Assembly: GCA_002162675.1 (NCBI GenBank)
Contig: MAAE01000053.1
Span: 124,001-188,000, forward strand
DNA from: Colwellia sp. 39_35_sub15_T18
GTDB lineage: Bacteria; Pseudomonadota; Gammaproteobacteria; Enterobacterales; Alteromonadaceae
Direction: 5' to 3'
Length of the DNA: 64,000 nt
In this document: piece by piece, positions 25,004 to 33,880 of the stretch
Layout of the letters: each line of letters starts with the position of its first letter
Position numbering within the stretch: position 1 is the stretch's first letter
Program-made: the position numbers and the translations under genes
The notes under the pieces: model-generated
Databases searched by the model: none
Told to the model about the DNA's origin: nothing
What the model saw: the letters and a program-made list of their open reading frames with translations, nothing else

Positions 25004-25633
25004 ATCAAAAGAGCATATTCACAGGAAGAGAAAGATCTTAAGAAAGAGAGCATTTTAGTGGCGGCGCAAAGCCTGCTTGTTAGTGGGAGCTTTCCTTTGC
25101 CTTCGGTTAATCAAATAATCAAAGAGGCAGGTGTTGCTAAAGGAACCGTATATCTTTATTTTGAAAGTAAAGAAGAAATATATCTTTCTTTACTTTCAAA
25201 ATATTTTATTACGTTTGAAGGAAATATTATGAGGCTAATGGATAAAGCCACCGAAGACAATTTTCAACAAGCCCTAATCGATGCTTATATTGCTTTTGCA
25301 AAGAACGCTCCGAAAGGAGTCTATTTAGCGTGTATCGCTCCGCTCATTCTAGAAAGTAATTTGTCGGATGAGTTTATTAGCCGCTTCAAAACAGAGATTC
25401 GAGATCTTACTTTCCGAATTTTAGAAAAAGTAGCTAGTATTGCGGAAGAGTTTGATTTAAATGAACTGCGTATTAAATTTTTGCTTAGTTATAATTTATT
25501 TTTGGGAACCTGGCAGCATTGCCATCCCCCAAAAAACGTTTTAAGAGTCTTGGAGGATGAAGGACTTGATTCGATATTGTATGATTTTGAAAAAGAATTC
25601 TCCCGTGGACATAGGGCTATTTGGAAGAATTAA
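25004..25633 (+). CDS. TetR-family regulator with non-canonical start position
   Basis: About 209 residues if translation begins at ATC 25004. The N-terminal helix-turn-helix is complete only in this longer frame: KRAYSQEEKDLKKESILVAA, then SVNQIIKEAGVAKGTVYLYF and SKEEIYLSLL, as in many TetR proteins that start MKR-Y-xQEEKD. The codon at the expected Met is ATC (25004-25006), four bases after the epimerase stop, with GGGG upstream. The first standard start is GTG at 25058, inside helix 1, which would remove part of the DNA-binding domain. It likely represses its own operon through the two palindromes at 23905-23940. Start mutation, rare ATC initiation or a sequence error are all possible. 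Confidence 0.75.
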   Translation: MKRAYSQEEKDLKKESILVAAQSLLVSGSFPLPSVNQIIKEAGVAKGTVYLYFESKEEIYLSLLSKYFITFEGNIMRLMDKATEDNFQQALIDAYIAFAKNAPKGVYLACIAPLILESNLSDEFISRFKTEIRDLTFRILEKVASIAEEFDLNELRIKFLLSYNLFLGTWQHCHPPKNVLRVLEDEGLDSILYDFEKEFSRGHRAIWKN

Positions 25634-26136
25634 ACATTATTATTCGTTATCACGCTTTAATTTCCATGCCCCACCAGGAAATCCATACGATACTTGCTGG
25701 TAATGGTGCGACTAAAATGAAAAAAGAATTTTCCAAGTTTAGAGCGAATTGAGATGACCGCAATCGCCCCATAAAGCTGACATAACCTTTAACTAAAATC
25801 TCTGTACTTTTTAGTCTTCTTGGTTAAGGTTTTTAGATATCAGGCACGGCACAAAACCTATCAGCAACTAGCAACGTAGCGTATTTTTGTTTGGCGATAG
25901 ATCTGATAACCAAATGCCATGAAAGTTCATTTTTATTTATATCAATTCATTGTTTTTTTTATATATATCGTGGGGATTCGTCAGGTACAGAGGTCACCAC
26001 ACGACACCGAGCATAATAAAACCTCTGTGTAGGCTCGAAGAGCCCTCTGTGAAGCATCGCGGCTCGGTGGTAAATAAGTTACTATTCTTTTTATAATATA
26101 TCTATTTTTAATCAATGTAATGAGCAGAATCATAAA
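25634..26136. other. Intergenic region with possible mobile-element relics and repeat copy C
   Basis: About 500 bases between the TetR gene and msrA. From 25640 to 25930 there are short interrupted frames on both strands (for example NFHAPPGNPYD on plus and FALNLENSFFILVAPLPASI on minus) that look like decayed coding sequence, but no family could be named with confidence. Repeat copy C follows, then the msrA promoter region. Confidence 0.4.
25986..26076. repeat. Dispersed palindromic repeat, copy C (reverse orientation)
   Basis: On the minus strand it reads TTTACCACCGAGCCGCGATG, then CTTCACAGAGGGCTCTTCGA and GCCTACACAGAGG, nearly identical to copy D's first 50 bases, then diverges after CTCGGTGTCGTG. 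It lies just upstream of msrA. Confidence 0.85.
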
Positions 26137-26709
26137 ATGACCAAAAATACCGACACTGACGACACTAACAACAATAAAAATCAAAACATAGCGACTTTAG
26201 CAGGGGGATGCTTTTGGTGTATAGAAGGCGCATTTTCTCAGGTTAAAGGCATACTTTCTGCAACTTCGGGTTATATGGGCGGCCATAGTAGCAACCCAAG
26301 TTATGAAGAAATTTGTACCGGTGCAAGTGGTCATGCTGAAGTCGTGCAACTCAGCTTTGATCCTGCCATCATTAGTTACCAACAAATACTCGAAATATTT
26401 TTTACCTTACACGATCCAACCCAGTTAAATCGTCAAGGTAATGATATTGGCAGTCAATATCGCTCGGCGATTTTCTACCATGATGAAAGCCAACAAGACA
26501 TTGCCATAAAAATTGTTGAAGAAATGACCGAAAGCGAGATGTTTGCGCAGACCATTGTTACCCAGCTATGCGCCGTTGAAACGTTTTATTCGGGTGAAGA
26601 TTACCATCAAGATTATTTTATCAACAACCCTGAAAACCAGTATTGTCAGGCGGTGGTGTCACCTAAGCTAGCCAAGTTTAGAAAAACTTTTATTGATAAA
26701 TTAAAGTAA
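26137..26709 (+). CDS. msrA: Peptide methionine-S-sulfoxide reductase MsrA
   Basis: Repairs oxidised methionine. 190 residues with the catalytic site GGCFWCIEGAF (the first Cys is nucleophilic), YMGGHSSNPSYEEICTG, GHAEVVQLSFDP and GSQYRSAIFY. The ending QAVVSPKLAKFRK has no further Cys-Gly-Cys motif beyond YCQAV. There is no signal peptide, so it is cytosolic. It is a single gene, followed by a short repeat and a strong terminator. Confidence 0.95.
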   Translation: MTKNTDTDDTNNNKNQNIATLAGGCFWCIEGAFSQVKGILSATSGYMGGHSSNPSYEEICTGASGHAEVVQLSFDPAIISYQQILEIFFTLHDPTQLNRQGNDIGSQYRSAIFYHDESQQDIAIKIVEEMTESEMFAQTIVTQLCAVETFYSGEDYHQDYFINNPENQYCQAVVSPKLAKFRKTFIDKLK

Positions 26710-26713
26710 TAAA

Positions 26714-26739
26714 CTCAAGTAACAAGCTCAAATAACAAA
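26714..26739 (+). repeat. 13-bp tandem pair after the msrA stop
   Basis: CTCAAGTAACAAG is followed directly by CTCAAATAACAAA, matching at 11 of 13 positions and starting four bases after the stop codon. Each unit contains TAA. Confidence 0.65.
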
Positions 26740-26740
26740 T

Positions 26741-26769
26741 AAGGCATTAAACCTTAAGTTTAATGCCTT
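26741..26769 (+). terminator. Terminator of msrA
   Basis: A 12-bp perfect stem AAGGCATTAAAC / GTTTAATGCCTT with loop CTTAA. There is no long T run, but the stem is strong and well placed. Confidence 0.75.
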
Positions 26770-26785
26770 AATAGATAGTAACTTT

Positions 26786-26958
26786 TCACCACCGAGCCGC
26801 GATGCTTCACAGAGGGCTCTTCGAGCCTACACAGAGATTTGTTATTCTCGGTATAGTGCGAAGCAAGACCTACATGGATGTAGGTCACTTAGGTTATGCA
26901 TGGAGCATATAACCTGACTCGGTGCTCTCAGTGGTAAATGTTTCTAAGCTGAATAAAT
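26786..26958. repeat. Dispersed palindromic repeat, copy D (longest)
   Basis: About 173 bases starting TCACCACCGAGCCGCGATG and ending CTAAGCTGAATAAATA as in copy A. It contains an extra central block (GACCTACATGGATGTAGGTC, a hairpin, then GGTTATGCATGGAGCATATAACC, another hairpin) that copy A lacks and copy B has. It lies between the convergent msrA and receptor genes. Confidence 0.88.
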
Positions 26959-26983
26959 ACAATAGATAAATAAAAACGACCAA

Positions 26984-29095
26984 TTAGAAACTATAGGTCA
27001 CGCTTAACTTTCCATTCACTGGTGCACCATAGAAACCAACACTATTTAAGCTGGTGATATATTTTTCATCGGTGACATTGTCAATATTTACTTGTAAAGC
27101 AAGCTGCTCAGATATATTCCAGCGAGCAAACGCATTGACTAATAGATAGGCGTCTTGTGTCAGAGAATAAGTAAAATTCTCAGTTTCTGATTGCCATTTG
27201 CCCCCAAAACCAAGGATCAACTCCGGTAATGCCGGCAAGGTATAAGCTAATGAAAAATTCACAACATTTCTGGCAACCCACTCGTTAGCCGTTTCGCCTG
27301 ATTTATCTTCGATATCTACGTAAGTGTAAGCAAGCACAGTATTAAGGTTATCAGTTATCTGACCTGTTACTTCGAATTCAAAGCCTTTTGAATCAACATT
27401 GGTGCCTTCATAGTAACTAAAGCCAGCAGCGTTAATACCAGCATAAGCGGCGATATTCTCTTGCTCACCTGAGAACAAGGCAAACGTCGCCAGTAGCATG
27501 TCATCAAACCATTGGGTTTTTAAACCAATTTCATAGTTAACCCCTTTACTAGGATCTAGAAATTCGCCATTTTCAGCATATTGCTCTTGTGGTTGATATA
27601 CATCTGAATAACTCGCATAAGCGTTTATATCATCAGTAATAGCATAAGTCGCGGCAAGGTATGGGCTAATTTCATTTTCATCGTTATCAACGGCAACAGT
27701 ATAGTTACTATAACCTTTTCTTTGATAGTCAACCGCATTAAAACCGGCGACTAAAAATAAGTCATCGCTGACATTTAATTTGGTAGAGCCAAAGACGCGT
27801 GTCAAAGTCACATCAATATCAGAATAAATACTTGCATCACTCCATTCTGGCTCAGGAATTACATCTATCCCGTAAGGAAAAGCCGGCAGTGCCCCCCACG
27901 CAGGAATGGTATAATCATAATTAGAACGGTTGATCGTTTGGTCACTACTCTTAGAGATACTCGCACCTACGGTTAATTCATGCTCTTGGCCAAATAAGCG
28001 ATATGAGCCTTTACTTGTTACATCAAATAAATTAGCACTGAATTCACCATCCCATGCACCAGGATTACCATATAAACCTAAGTTAGTATCAACATCAATA
28101 GTACCCGTTAACGCATAAACATAAAATAATTCACCTTGATCTTCTGAATCTTGTCGCGTGTAGGTTGCTTTTACTTCCCACTCATTATCAAACTCATAAA
28201 GATATTCGATAAAGGCATCAAACTTAGTGGTATCCCACGATGTCCAGTCTTGCGTTGGGCTAGCACTAACATCCCACTCAGCTTGAGTGCCATCGCTATA
28301 GTTATAAACTAAACCGCCCCACATAACACCATCACTATCAGTATCTTGGTATGATGCACCAAAAGTCAGTGCTGAATTATCCGTTAACTGACCGTCAACA
28401 ATAGCAGAAAGGTAAGTACGTTCATCCTCTAAACCATCAAGGTAAGATTCTTTATCTTCAACAACCGCAATAAAACGCGCCGCCCAACTACCACTATCAG
28501 TTAATAATAGCGAGTAATCCGCTTGTAGACGTTTTAAATCGTACGAGCCTAGCGTTAAACCAACCTCCCCTTCATTATCATTAGTAGGACGCTTACGAAC
28601 ATAGTTAAGTGTACCTGCAGAATTACCTACCCCTGTTAATTGGCCGTTAGCACCACGGATAACCTCAATTTCTTCAAAACCATAACTATCTACGGCACCC
28701 GTCACAAGTCCCCAGCTATTAGGTAACCCAACACCATCAATTTGGGTGCTCTTGATATCAAAACCACGTGAGGTATAGCTAGTACGATTAGTTTCACCTT
28801 TTTCAACCGTGATACCTGTGGCCATTCTTAGGGCATCATCAACACTATTGGCGGCGAAGTTTTTAATGAGTTCTGATGTCACAACACTAATAGATTGTGG
28901 TGTTTCATTAAGCTCCATGGTTAAACCCGTAGCCCCTTGACTGACGCGATCACTACGAACACCAATAATGAGAATTTCTTCAATGTGCTCTTCAGCATTG
29001 CTAGCATTAGAGTCTGGTTGAACTTCTTGTGCATAGGCTTGAAATCCCATAGCAAGAACCAGTGAAGAGAGTGCAAAAGTGTGTCTTAGTTTCAT
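26984..29095 (-). CDS. TonB-dependent siderophore receptor
   Basis: 703 residues: signal peptide (1-22, ending QAYA), plug domain (about 50-160) with SVVTSELIKNFAANSVDDAL and IEVIRGANGQLTGVGNSAGT, then a β-barrel ending in the aromatic residue typical of outer-membrane proteins (LSVTYSF). The motif TPQSISVVTSELI and the pattern of the plug match FpvA/FhuE-type ferric siderophore receptors. Two Fur-like boxes lie upstream, shared with the divergent PepSY gene. The specific siderophore cannot be told. No TonB-ExbB-ExbD genes are adjacent. Confidence 0.9.
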   Translation of the reverse strand: MKLRHTFALSSLVLAMGFQAYAQEVQPDSNASNAEEHIEEILIIGVRSDRVSQGATGLTMELNETPQSISVVTSELIKNFAANSVDDALRMATGITVEKGETNRTSYTSRGFDIKSTQIDGVGLPNSWGLVTGAVDSYGFEEIEVIRGANGQLTGVGNSAGTLNYVRKRPTNDNEGEVGLTLGSYDLKRLQADYSLLLTDSGSWAARFIAVVEDKESYLDGLEDERTYLSAIVDGQLTDNSALTFGASYQDTDSDGVMWGGLVYNYSDGTQAEWDVSASPTQDWTSWDTTKFDAFIEYLYEFDNEWEVKATYTRQDSEDQGELFYVYALTGTIDVDTNLGLYGNPGAWDGEFSANLFDVTSKGSYRLFGQEHELTVGASISKSSDQTINRSNYDYTIPAWGALPAFPYGIDVIPEPEWSDASIYSDIDVTLTRVFGSTKLNVSDDLFLVAGFNAVDYQRKGYSNYTVAVDNDENEISPYLAATYAITDDINAYASYSDVYQPQEQYAENGEFLDPSKGVNYEIGLKTQWFDDMLLATFALFSGEQENIAAYAGINAAGFSYYEGTNVDSKGFEFEVTGQITDNLNTVLAYTYVDIEDKSGETANEWVARNVVNFSLAYTLPALPELILGFGGKWQSETENFTYSLTQDAYLLVNAFARWNISEQLALQVNIDNVTDEKYITSLNSVGFYGAPVNGKLSVTYSF

Positions 29096-29174
29096 GTTTA
29101 CCCTTAGTAATTTATATTTATATATTTTAAGAAAGAAGAAAATTGCCGTATTTTACAGCCAATCAAACCGTAAT

Positions 29175-29193
29175 GTAAATAACAATCATTACC
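29175..29193. promoter_or_regulatory. Fur-like box 1
   Basis: GTAAATAACAATCATTACC matches 14 of 19 positions of the Fur consensus, in the gap between the divergent siderophore receptor and PepSY genes and nearer the receptor. Confidence 0.7.
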
Positions 29194-29209
29194 ATTAGTG
29201 TAAATATAC

Positions 29210-29228
29210 TAAAATAATAATCATTCTC
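29210..29228. promoter_or_regulatory. Fur-like box 2
   Basis: TAAAATAATAATCATTCTC matches 15 of 19 positions of the Fur consensus, 35 bases from box 1. The pair would allow iron repression in both directions. Confidence 0.75.
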
Positions 29229-29316
29229 AATCAATATCACTTGATCTCTACTTAGACGGACATTAGTATGCATGCCTAATTACCTTACTATTTGACAATA
29301 TTAAATCGGACAACAG

Positions 29317-30564
29317 ATGGCAAAACTTAGTAATCGCTTTTGGTTTCAATTACATGGATGGTTTTCATTACCTATTTGGATAATGTTTTGTTTTGTGTGT
29401 TTGACCGGCACAATTTCGGTAATCAGTCATGAATTAACTTGGCTAACCAACTCCGCTGCTCGGGCGACTAACCCACAAAACTTACCTGAAAAATCAGTGT
29501 CAGAGTTATTTGCCATTGTTCAGCAAACTTACCCCAGTGCAAAAATTAATACGGTAGTCGCTTTTGAGCCTTATCTTATTAATGCCGTGATTTTCACCGA
29601 TAGTGATAAACCCTTTGCGGTTGCCTACGTCAATCAATACACGGGTGAAATACAAGAAATCAACCAAAGCATGACGTTTGTTAATTTTATGCGCTCTTTG
29701 CATGGTTGGCTGTTATTTCCATGGCAACATAATTACAGCGTTGGCTATTACCTTGTTTGTGCCATGGCCATAGTGATGTTAGGGGCGTTAATAACGGGTT
29801 TAATCATTTACAAAAACTTTTGGCGTGCCTTTCTTCAGCCCAAAATTCGTGTAAACCAAGGTAAAAAAACGTTGTTAACTGATATGCACCGTTTAGCGGG
29901 TGTTTGGTCACTTTGGTTTTTAATATTAATGAGTCTTACGGGGCTGTGGTACTTGCTTCAAGCAATTTTATGGCATGCTGATATAGACATAGAGCCACAC
30001 GCTCCTATGGTTACCGTTGAGCAATTACCGATAACGAATGGCGATAAACCAAAAACGCCCATTAGCTTAACGGATGCTTTAAAAATAGCTGAGCAGAAAT
30101 TCCCTGACTTCAAAGCCACTTACACTATGTTGCCAGAGCATAGTCGTGACACTTATAAACTATATGGCGAGGGCGATTTTATTTTCTATGATCAATATGC
30201 TTATGGCGTAATAGTCAATCCGTGGACTGGCGCCATTGAAGGTGAAAGATCTCCCGCTAAAATGACTGCCTTACAAACTATGTCACATATTGCTGATCCG
30301 CTACACTATGGCACTATAGGTGGAATTTGGACTAAAATCATTTGGTTTGTGTTTGGTGTGCTGTTAACGGGTATGTCAATTACTGGCTTTTTAATGTGGG
30401 GAACTCGTACCGTCAAAGCCGCTAGGCATAAGCCTATTGCAACGCCAGCGCTATTAATTGCTAAGAAAGAGGCTGCTAAGAAAAAGCCTGCTGAGCAAAT
30501 ACCAGCCGAGCAAACTTCAACAACAGTCATGGCACCAGAACTAACTCATCAGGAAGTAAAATAA
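29317..30564 (+). CDS. PepSY-associated membrane protein (putative ferric-siderophore reductase)
   Basis: 415 residues with four membrane helices: one near 15-35, one near 145-168, one near 198-220 and one near 345-370. Periplasmic PepSY-type domains lie between them. HGW and SLHGWL segments, DMHRLAGVWSL and conserved histidines at helix ends fit haem or iron-reductase-like members of the family (PiuB/FoxB type). The C-terminal tail is Lys/Ala/Pro rich. It is divergent from the siderophore receptor and likely Fur-regulated with it, suggesting reduction of ferric siderophore at the inner membrane. Its stop overlaps the next gene's start (TAATG). Confidence 0.82.
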   Translation: MAKLSNRFWFQLHGWFSLPIWIMFCFVCLTGTISVISHELTWLTNSAARATNPQNLPEKSVSELFAIVQQTYPSAKINTVVAFEPYLINAVIFTDSDKPFAVAYVNQYTGEIQEINQSMTFVNFMRSLHGWLLFPWQHNYSVGYYLVCAMAIVMLGALITGLIIYKNFWRAFLQPKIRVNQGKKTLLTDMHRLAGVWSLWFLILMSLTGLWYLLQAILWHADIDIEPHAPMVTVEQLPITNGDKPKTPISLTDALKIAEQKFPDFKATYTMLPEHSRDTYKLYGEGDFIFYDQYAYGVIVNPWTGAIEGERSPAKMTALQTMSHIADPLHYGTIGGIWTKIIWFVFGVLLTGMSITGFLMWGTRTVKAARHKPIATPALLIAKKEAAKKKPAEQIPAEQTSTTVMAPELTHQEVK

Positions 30565-31034
30565 TGGCGCAAGTGAACAATAATTTATGGAATCGCTACA
30601 AATATAAAATAAATGGGCTGATCATCATTTTACCTTTTTATTTTCTGTATCAATCCTTATCTCCCGAATTTCCTACGGCTTGGAATACCCAAAAAATTGG
30701 CTCATTTTCAGTAACGCCGACACCATTCAATGCTGAGCCTCCCTATCTCCATGATGGCAATTACAGCAAAGACTTCATGCTAACGTTTAATCAAGGTAAC
30801 ATAGAGCACATTCGTCAAGCTTATTTGAACATAGGTGAAGAAGCACTACCGTTAACCGTGCTACAGGCAAAAAGTGCGGGTATATTACATGGTAGCCAAC
30901 ATGGCCAAGAGGTACATGCTATTAGCCCTGAGGCTTTTAAAGCAGAGCATAAAATGTGGTTAACCATTGAAAACTGGCAAGGAAAAAAACTGGTGACTAG
31001 CTGGGATTTACCTAAGACGTTGTTACAACCTTAA
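30564..31034 (+). CDS. Orphan membrane-anchored protein in the iron locus
   Basis: 156 residues, not recognised. One N-terminal membrane helix (about 15-33, GLIIILPFYFLYQ) is followed by a soluble domain that should be periplasmic. His-rich stretches (ILHGSQHGQEVHAI and AEHKMW) could bind metal or haem. It overlaps the PepSY gene by one base, so it is almost certainly made with it and acts in the same process, perhaps as an accessory subunit of the reductase. No catalytic motif was seen. Confidence 0.7.
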   Translation: MAQVNNNLWNRYKYKINGLIIILPFYFLYQSLSPEFPTAWNTQKIGSFSVTPTPFNAEPPYLHDGNYSKDFMLTFNQGNIEHIRQAYLNIGEEALPLTVLQAKSAGILHGSQHGQEVHAISPEAFKAEHKMWLTIENWQGKKLVTSWDLPKTLLQP

Positions 31035-31050
31035 ACATGGAAAAAATAAA

Positions 31051-31124
31051 TGTAGCTACTCACCACTGAAGCGCAATGCTTCACAGAGGGCTTTTTGCGG
31101 TAAAGTTTTAAGCTGAAAGCTACA
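31051..31124. repeat. Dispersed repeat, short copy E
   Basis: A shortened, diverged copy: TCACCACTGAAGCGCAATG, CTTCACAGAGGGCT and TTAAGCTGAA. It is bracketed by an inverted pair TGTAGCT / AGCTACA. It sits between convergent genes, downstream of the iron locus. Confidence 0.7.
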
Positions 31125-31138
31125 TGTAAATAAGTATT

Positions 31139-31561
31139 TTAAACGAATTTACACATGCCATGACCTAAAGCAGTATTGGGACGCTCTACATAACCATAAC
31201 GAGCATAAAAAGCTTCTTTTCCTTGTGCCGCTAACAGCCCAATTGTCGACCCTTTTGTAGCCGCCGTTGATAAGTAGCTTTCTATTTGCGTCATTAACGC
31301 CGCACCAACGCCTAAACTTTGGTAAGCAGGATCAACGACAACGTCTTGAATATAGAAATACATAACGCCATCACCGACTATCCGTCCCATAGCAACAAGC
31401 TCAACGTCATGATAAATAGTCACGTGAAATAAGGAATTAGTTAAACTCATTTCAGCGGCACTAACAGCAATGCTTTGCCAGCCGAGCTTTTCTCTTAAAG
31501 CTAAAAATTCATCGGCTGTTGGTCTTACTAGCTTTATTTGAAAGTTATCAGTTAAGCTCAT
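31139..31561 (-). CDS. GNAT-family N-acetyltransferase
   Basis: 140 residues with the GNAT core: motif A VVDPAYQSLGVGAALMTQIESYL binds the acetyl-CoA pyrophosphate (Q/RxxGxG/A, here QSLGVG). The ending EAFYARYGYVERPN is motif B-like, with the typical Tyr. The substrate is unknown. It lies 18 bases downstream of nadC on the same strand and is probably cotranscribed. Confidence 0.85.
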   Translation of the reverse strand: MSLTDNFQIKLVRPTADEFLALREKLGWQSIAVSAAEMSLTNSLFHVTIYHDVELVAMGRIVGDGVMYFYIQDVVVDPAYQSLGVGAALMTQIESYLSTAATKGSTIGLLAAQGKEAFYARYGYVERPNTALGHGMCKFV

Positions 31562-31579
31562 CAGTCTCTAAAACCGTAT

Positions 31580-32509
<930 letters not shown>

Positions 32510-32521
32510 TTATTATTCCTG

Positions 32522-33043
32522 TTAAGGGTGTTCTCGTAGGGTGAGTTGTTTGCCTGTTTGACTAAACTCGACTTTTTTTAACGCGCTCATGCCCAACAAA
32601 ATTTCATCACTTTTCATTGCCGGATTAATATGCGCGGCAACATTATATAGGAAAATATTGCCAATGCTAAGCTGATCTATTTTTGTTTTGTAAACCGTCA
32701 CCCTACCATTAGCTGTTTGCACAGGGTAACTGCCATAACTTTCAAGCTGTAATTCATCAGCAATATGAGCAGGAATCGACACTTGCGTCGCCCCGGTATC
32801 AAGTAAAAAAGTGACTGATGATTCATTTATAGTGCCTTTAGTTACATAATGCCCTTGCCTATTTTGCTTTAATATAACCTCAGCTTGCCCTGAATCATTT
32901 AAACTAACTTGCGGCTGACTATTAGGATTATATTGCTCATCAAGCGTGCCTTGAAAAACAAACATTAATAATGCCAGTGCCATAATCCATGCAAGCCACA
33001 CAAAAGTTTTGCCTATTTTGTTTGTCGAGTCACCTTCAGTCAT
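32522..33043 (-). CDS. Membrane-anchored retropepsin-like aspartic protease (clan AA)
   Basis: 173 residues with one N-terminal membrane helix (about 10-27) and a C-terminal domain carrying the single catalytic motif FLLDTGATQVSIP, so it should act as a homodimer. The ILLGMSALKKVEFSQTGKQLTL segment matches the TIGR02281-type family found in proteobacteria. The substrate is unknown. Its start is 54 bases from the divergent ampD start. Confidence 0.85.
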   Translation of the reverse strand: MTEGDSTNKIGKTFVWLAWIMALALLMFVFQGTLDEQYNPNSQPQVSLNDSGQAEVILKQNRQGHYVTKGTINESSVTFLLDTGATQVSIPAHIADELQLESYGSYPVQTANGRVTVYKTKIDQLSIGNIFLYNVAAHINPAMKSDEILLGMSALKKVEFSQTGKQLTLREHP

Positions 33044-33097
33044 AATAGAATGCTTCTTATGTTTATTTTATCTGTGAAAAAGAGAACAAGTTATTGT

Positions 33098-33712
33098 ATG
33101 TCGTTAAGCAAACAGAAAAAAGCCGAAAAGAGTAATAATTTGCGACCAAGCCTCACCATAACGAAAGGTTGGTTATTAGCTGTTGAACAGCAAAAATCAA
33201 CTTTTTTCACACTACGCGGCCTTGATGATCACATCAGCTTACTCGTCATCCATAATATTTCGCTGCCCTCAGGCCAATTTGGTGGCAACCATATCACTGA
33301 CTTATTTTTAGGCAAAATAAATGCCGATGCTCACCCTAGTTTTGCCGATATTGCCCAATTACAAGTGTCTGCCCATTGCTTAATTAGGCGTGATGGCAGT
33401 ATTATTCAATATGTCTCTTTTGATGATAAAGCGTGGCATGCAGGAATATCAACCTTTAATGGCATTGATAAATGCAATGATTTTTCTATCGGTATAGAGC
33501 TTGAAGGCACAGATGATATTCCCTACGAAGAGGCGCAATATCAGCAATTAGCAAGGTTAACGGTAAGTTTACAAAAAACCTACCCATTAATTAGTAATGA
33601 AAGTATTGTCGGTCATTGTGATATTGCTAAGGGCAGAAAAACAGATCCCGGACAGGCATTTAATTGGCCGTATTTTCATCAATGTTTACAGAAACTAAAA
33701 GTTAACAAATAA
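33098..33712 (+). CDS. ampD: 1,6-anhydro-N-acetylmuramyl-L-alanine amidase AmpD
   Basis: Cytosolic zinc amidase that recycles cell-wall muropeptides. About 204 residues from ATG 33098; the frame is open back to 33050 but overlaps the divergent promoter. Zinc ligands: His in LLVIHNISLPSG, and His and Asp in VGHCDIAKGRKTDPG. FGGNHITDLF and WHAGIST are also typical. It is slightly longer than E. coli AmpD (183) because of a basic N-terminal extension. ampE follows. Confidence 0.93.
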   Translation: MSLSKQKKAEKSNNLRPSLTITKGWLLAVEQQKSTFFTLRGLDDHISLLVIHNISLPSGQFGGNHITDLFLGKINADAHPSFADIAQLQVSAHCLIRRDGSIIQYVSFDDKAWHAGISTFNGIDKCNDFSIGIELEGTDDIPYEEAQYQQLARLTVSLQKTYPLISNESIVGHCDIAKGRKTDPGQAFNWPYFHQCLQKLKVNK

Positions 33713-33880
33713 TTTGTTAAAATTATAAATATTAATGCCGATAAATATGCAGCTTAAAGCTGTATGGTTCTAGTGAAAGGAAAATGCACGGAGTTGACTT
33801 TAGTCAATGAGTACAATTGACGCATCAATTGATGCCTTACAGCAAAAAGATGTTTATTTATTAACAATATAAGGTTACAC
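33713..33880 (+). other. ampD-ampE intergenic region with small inverted repeats
   Basis: Contains TTGACTTTAGTCAA and CAATTGACGCATCAATTG, each a 5- to 7-bp perfect inverted repeat, in the 168 bases before ampE. The role is unclear; they may form RNA hairpins between the two genes. Confidence 0.4.

Noticed and set aside
25640-25930. Possible IS5-type or membrane-protein pseudogene
   Set aside because: Short peptides such as NPYD and a hydrophobic minus-strand frame hint at decayed coding sequence, but no block was long or specific enough to assign a family.
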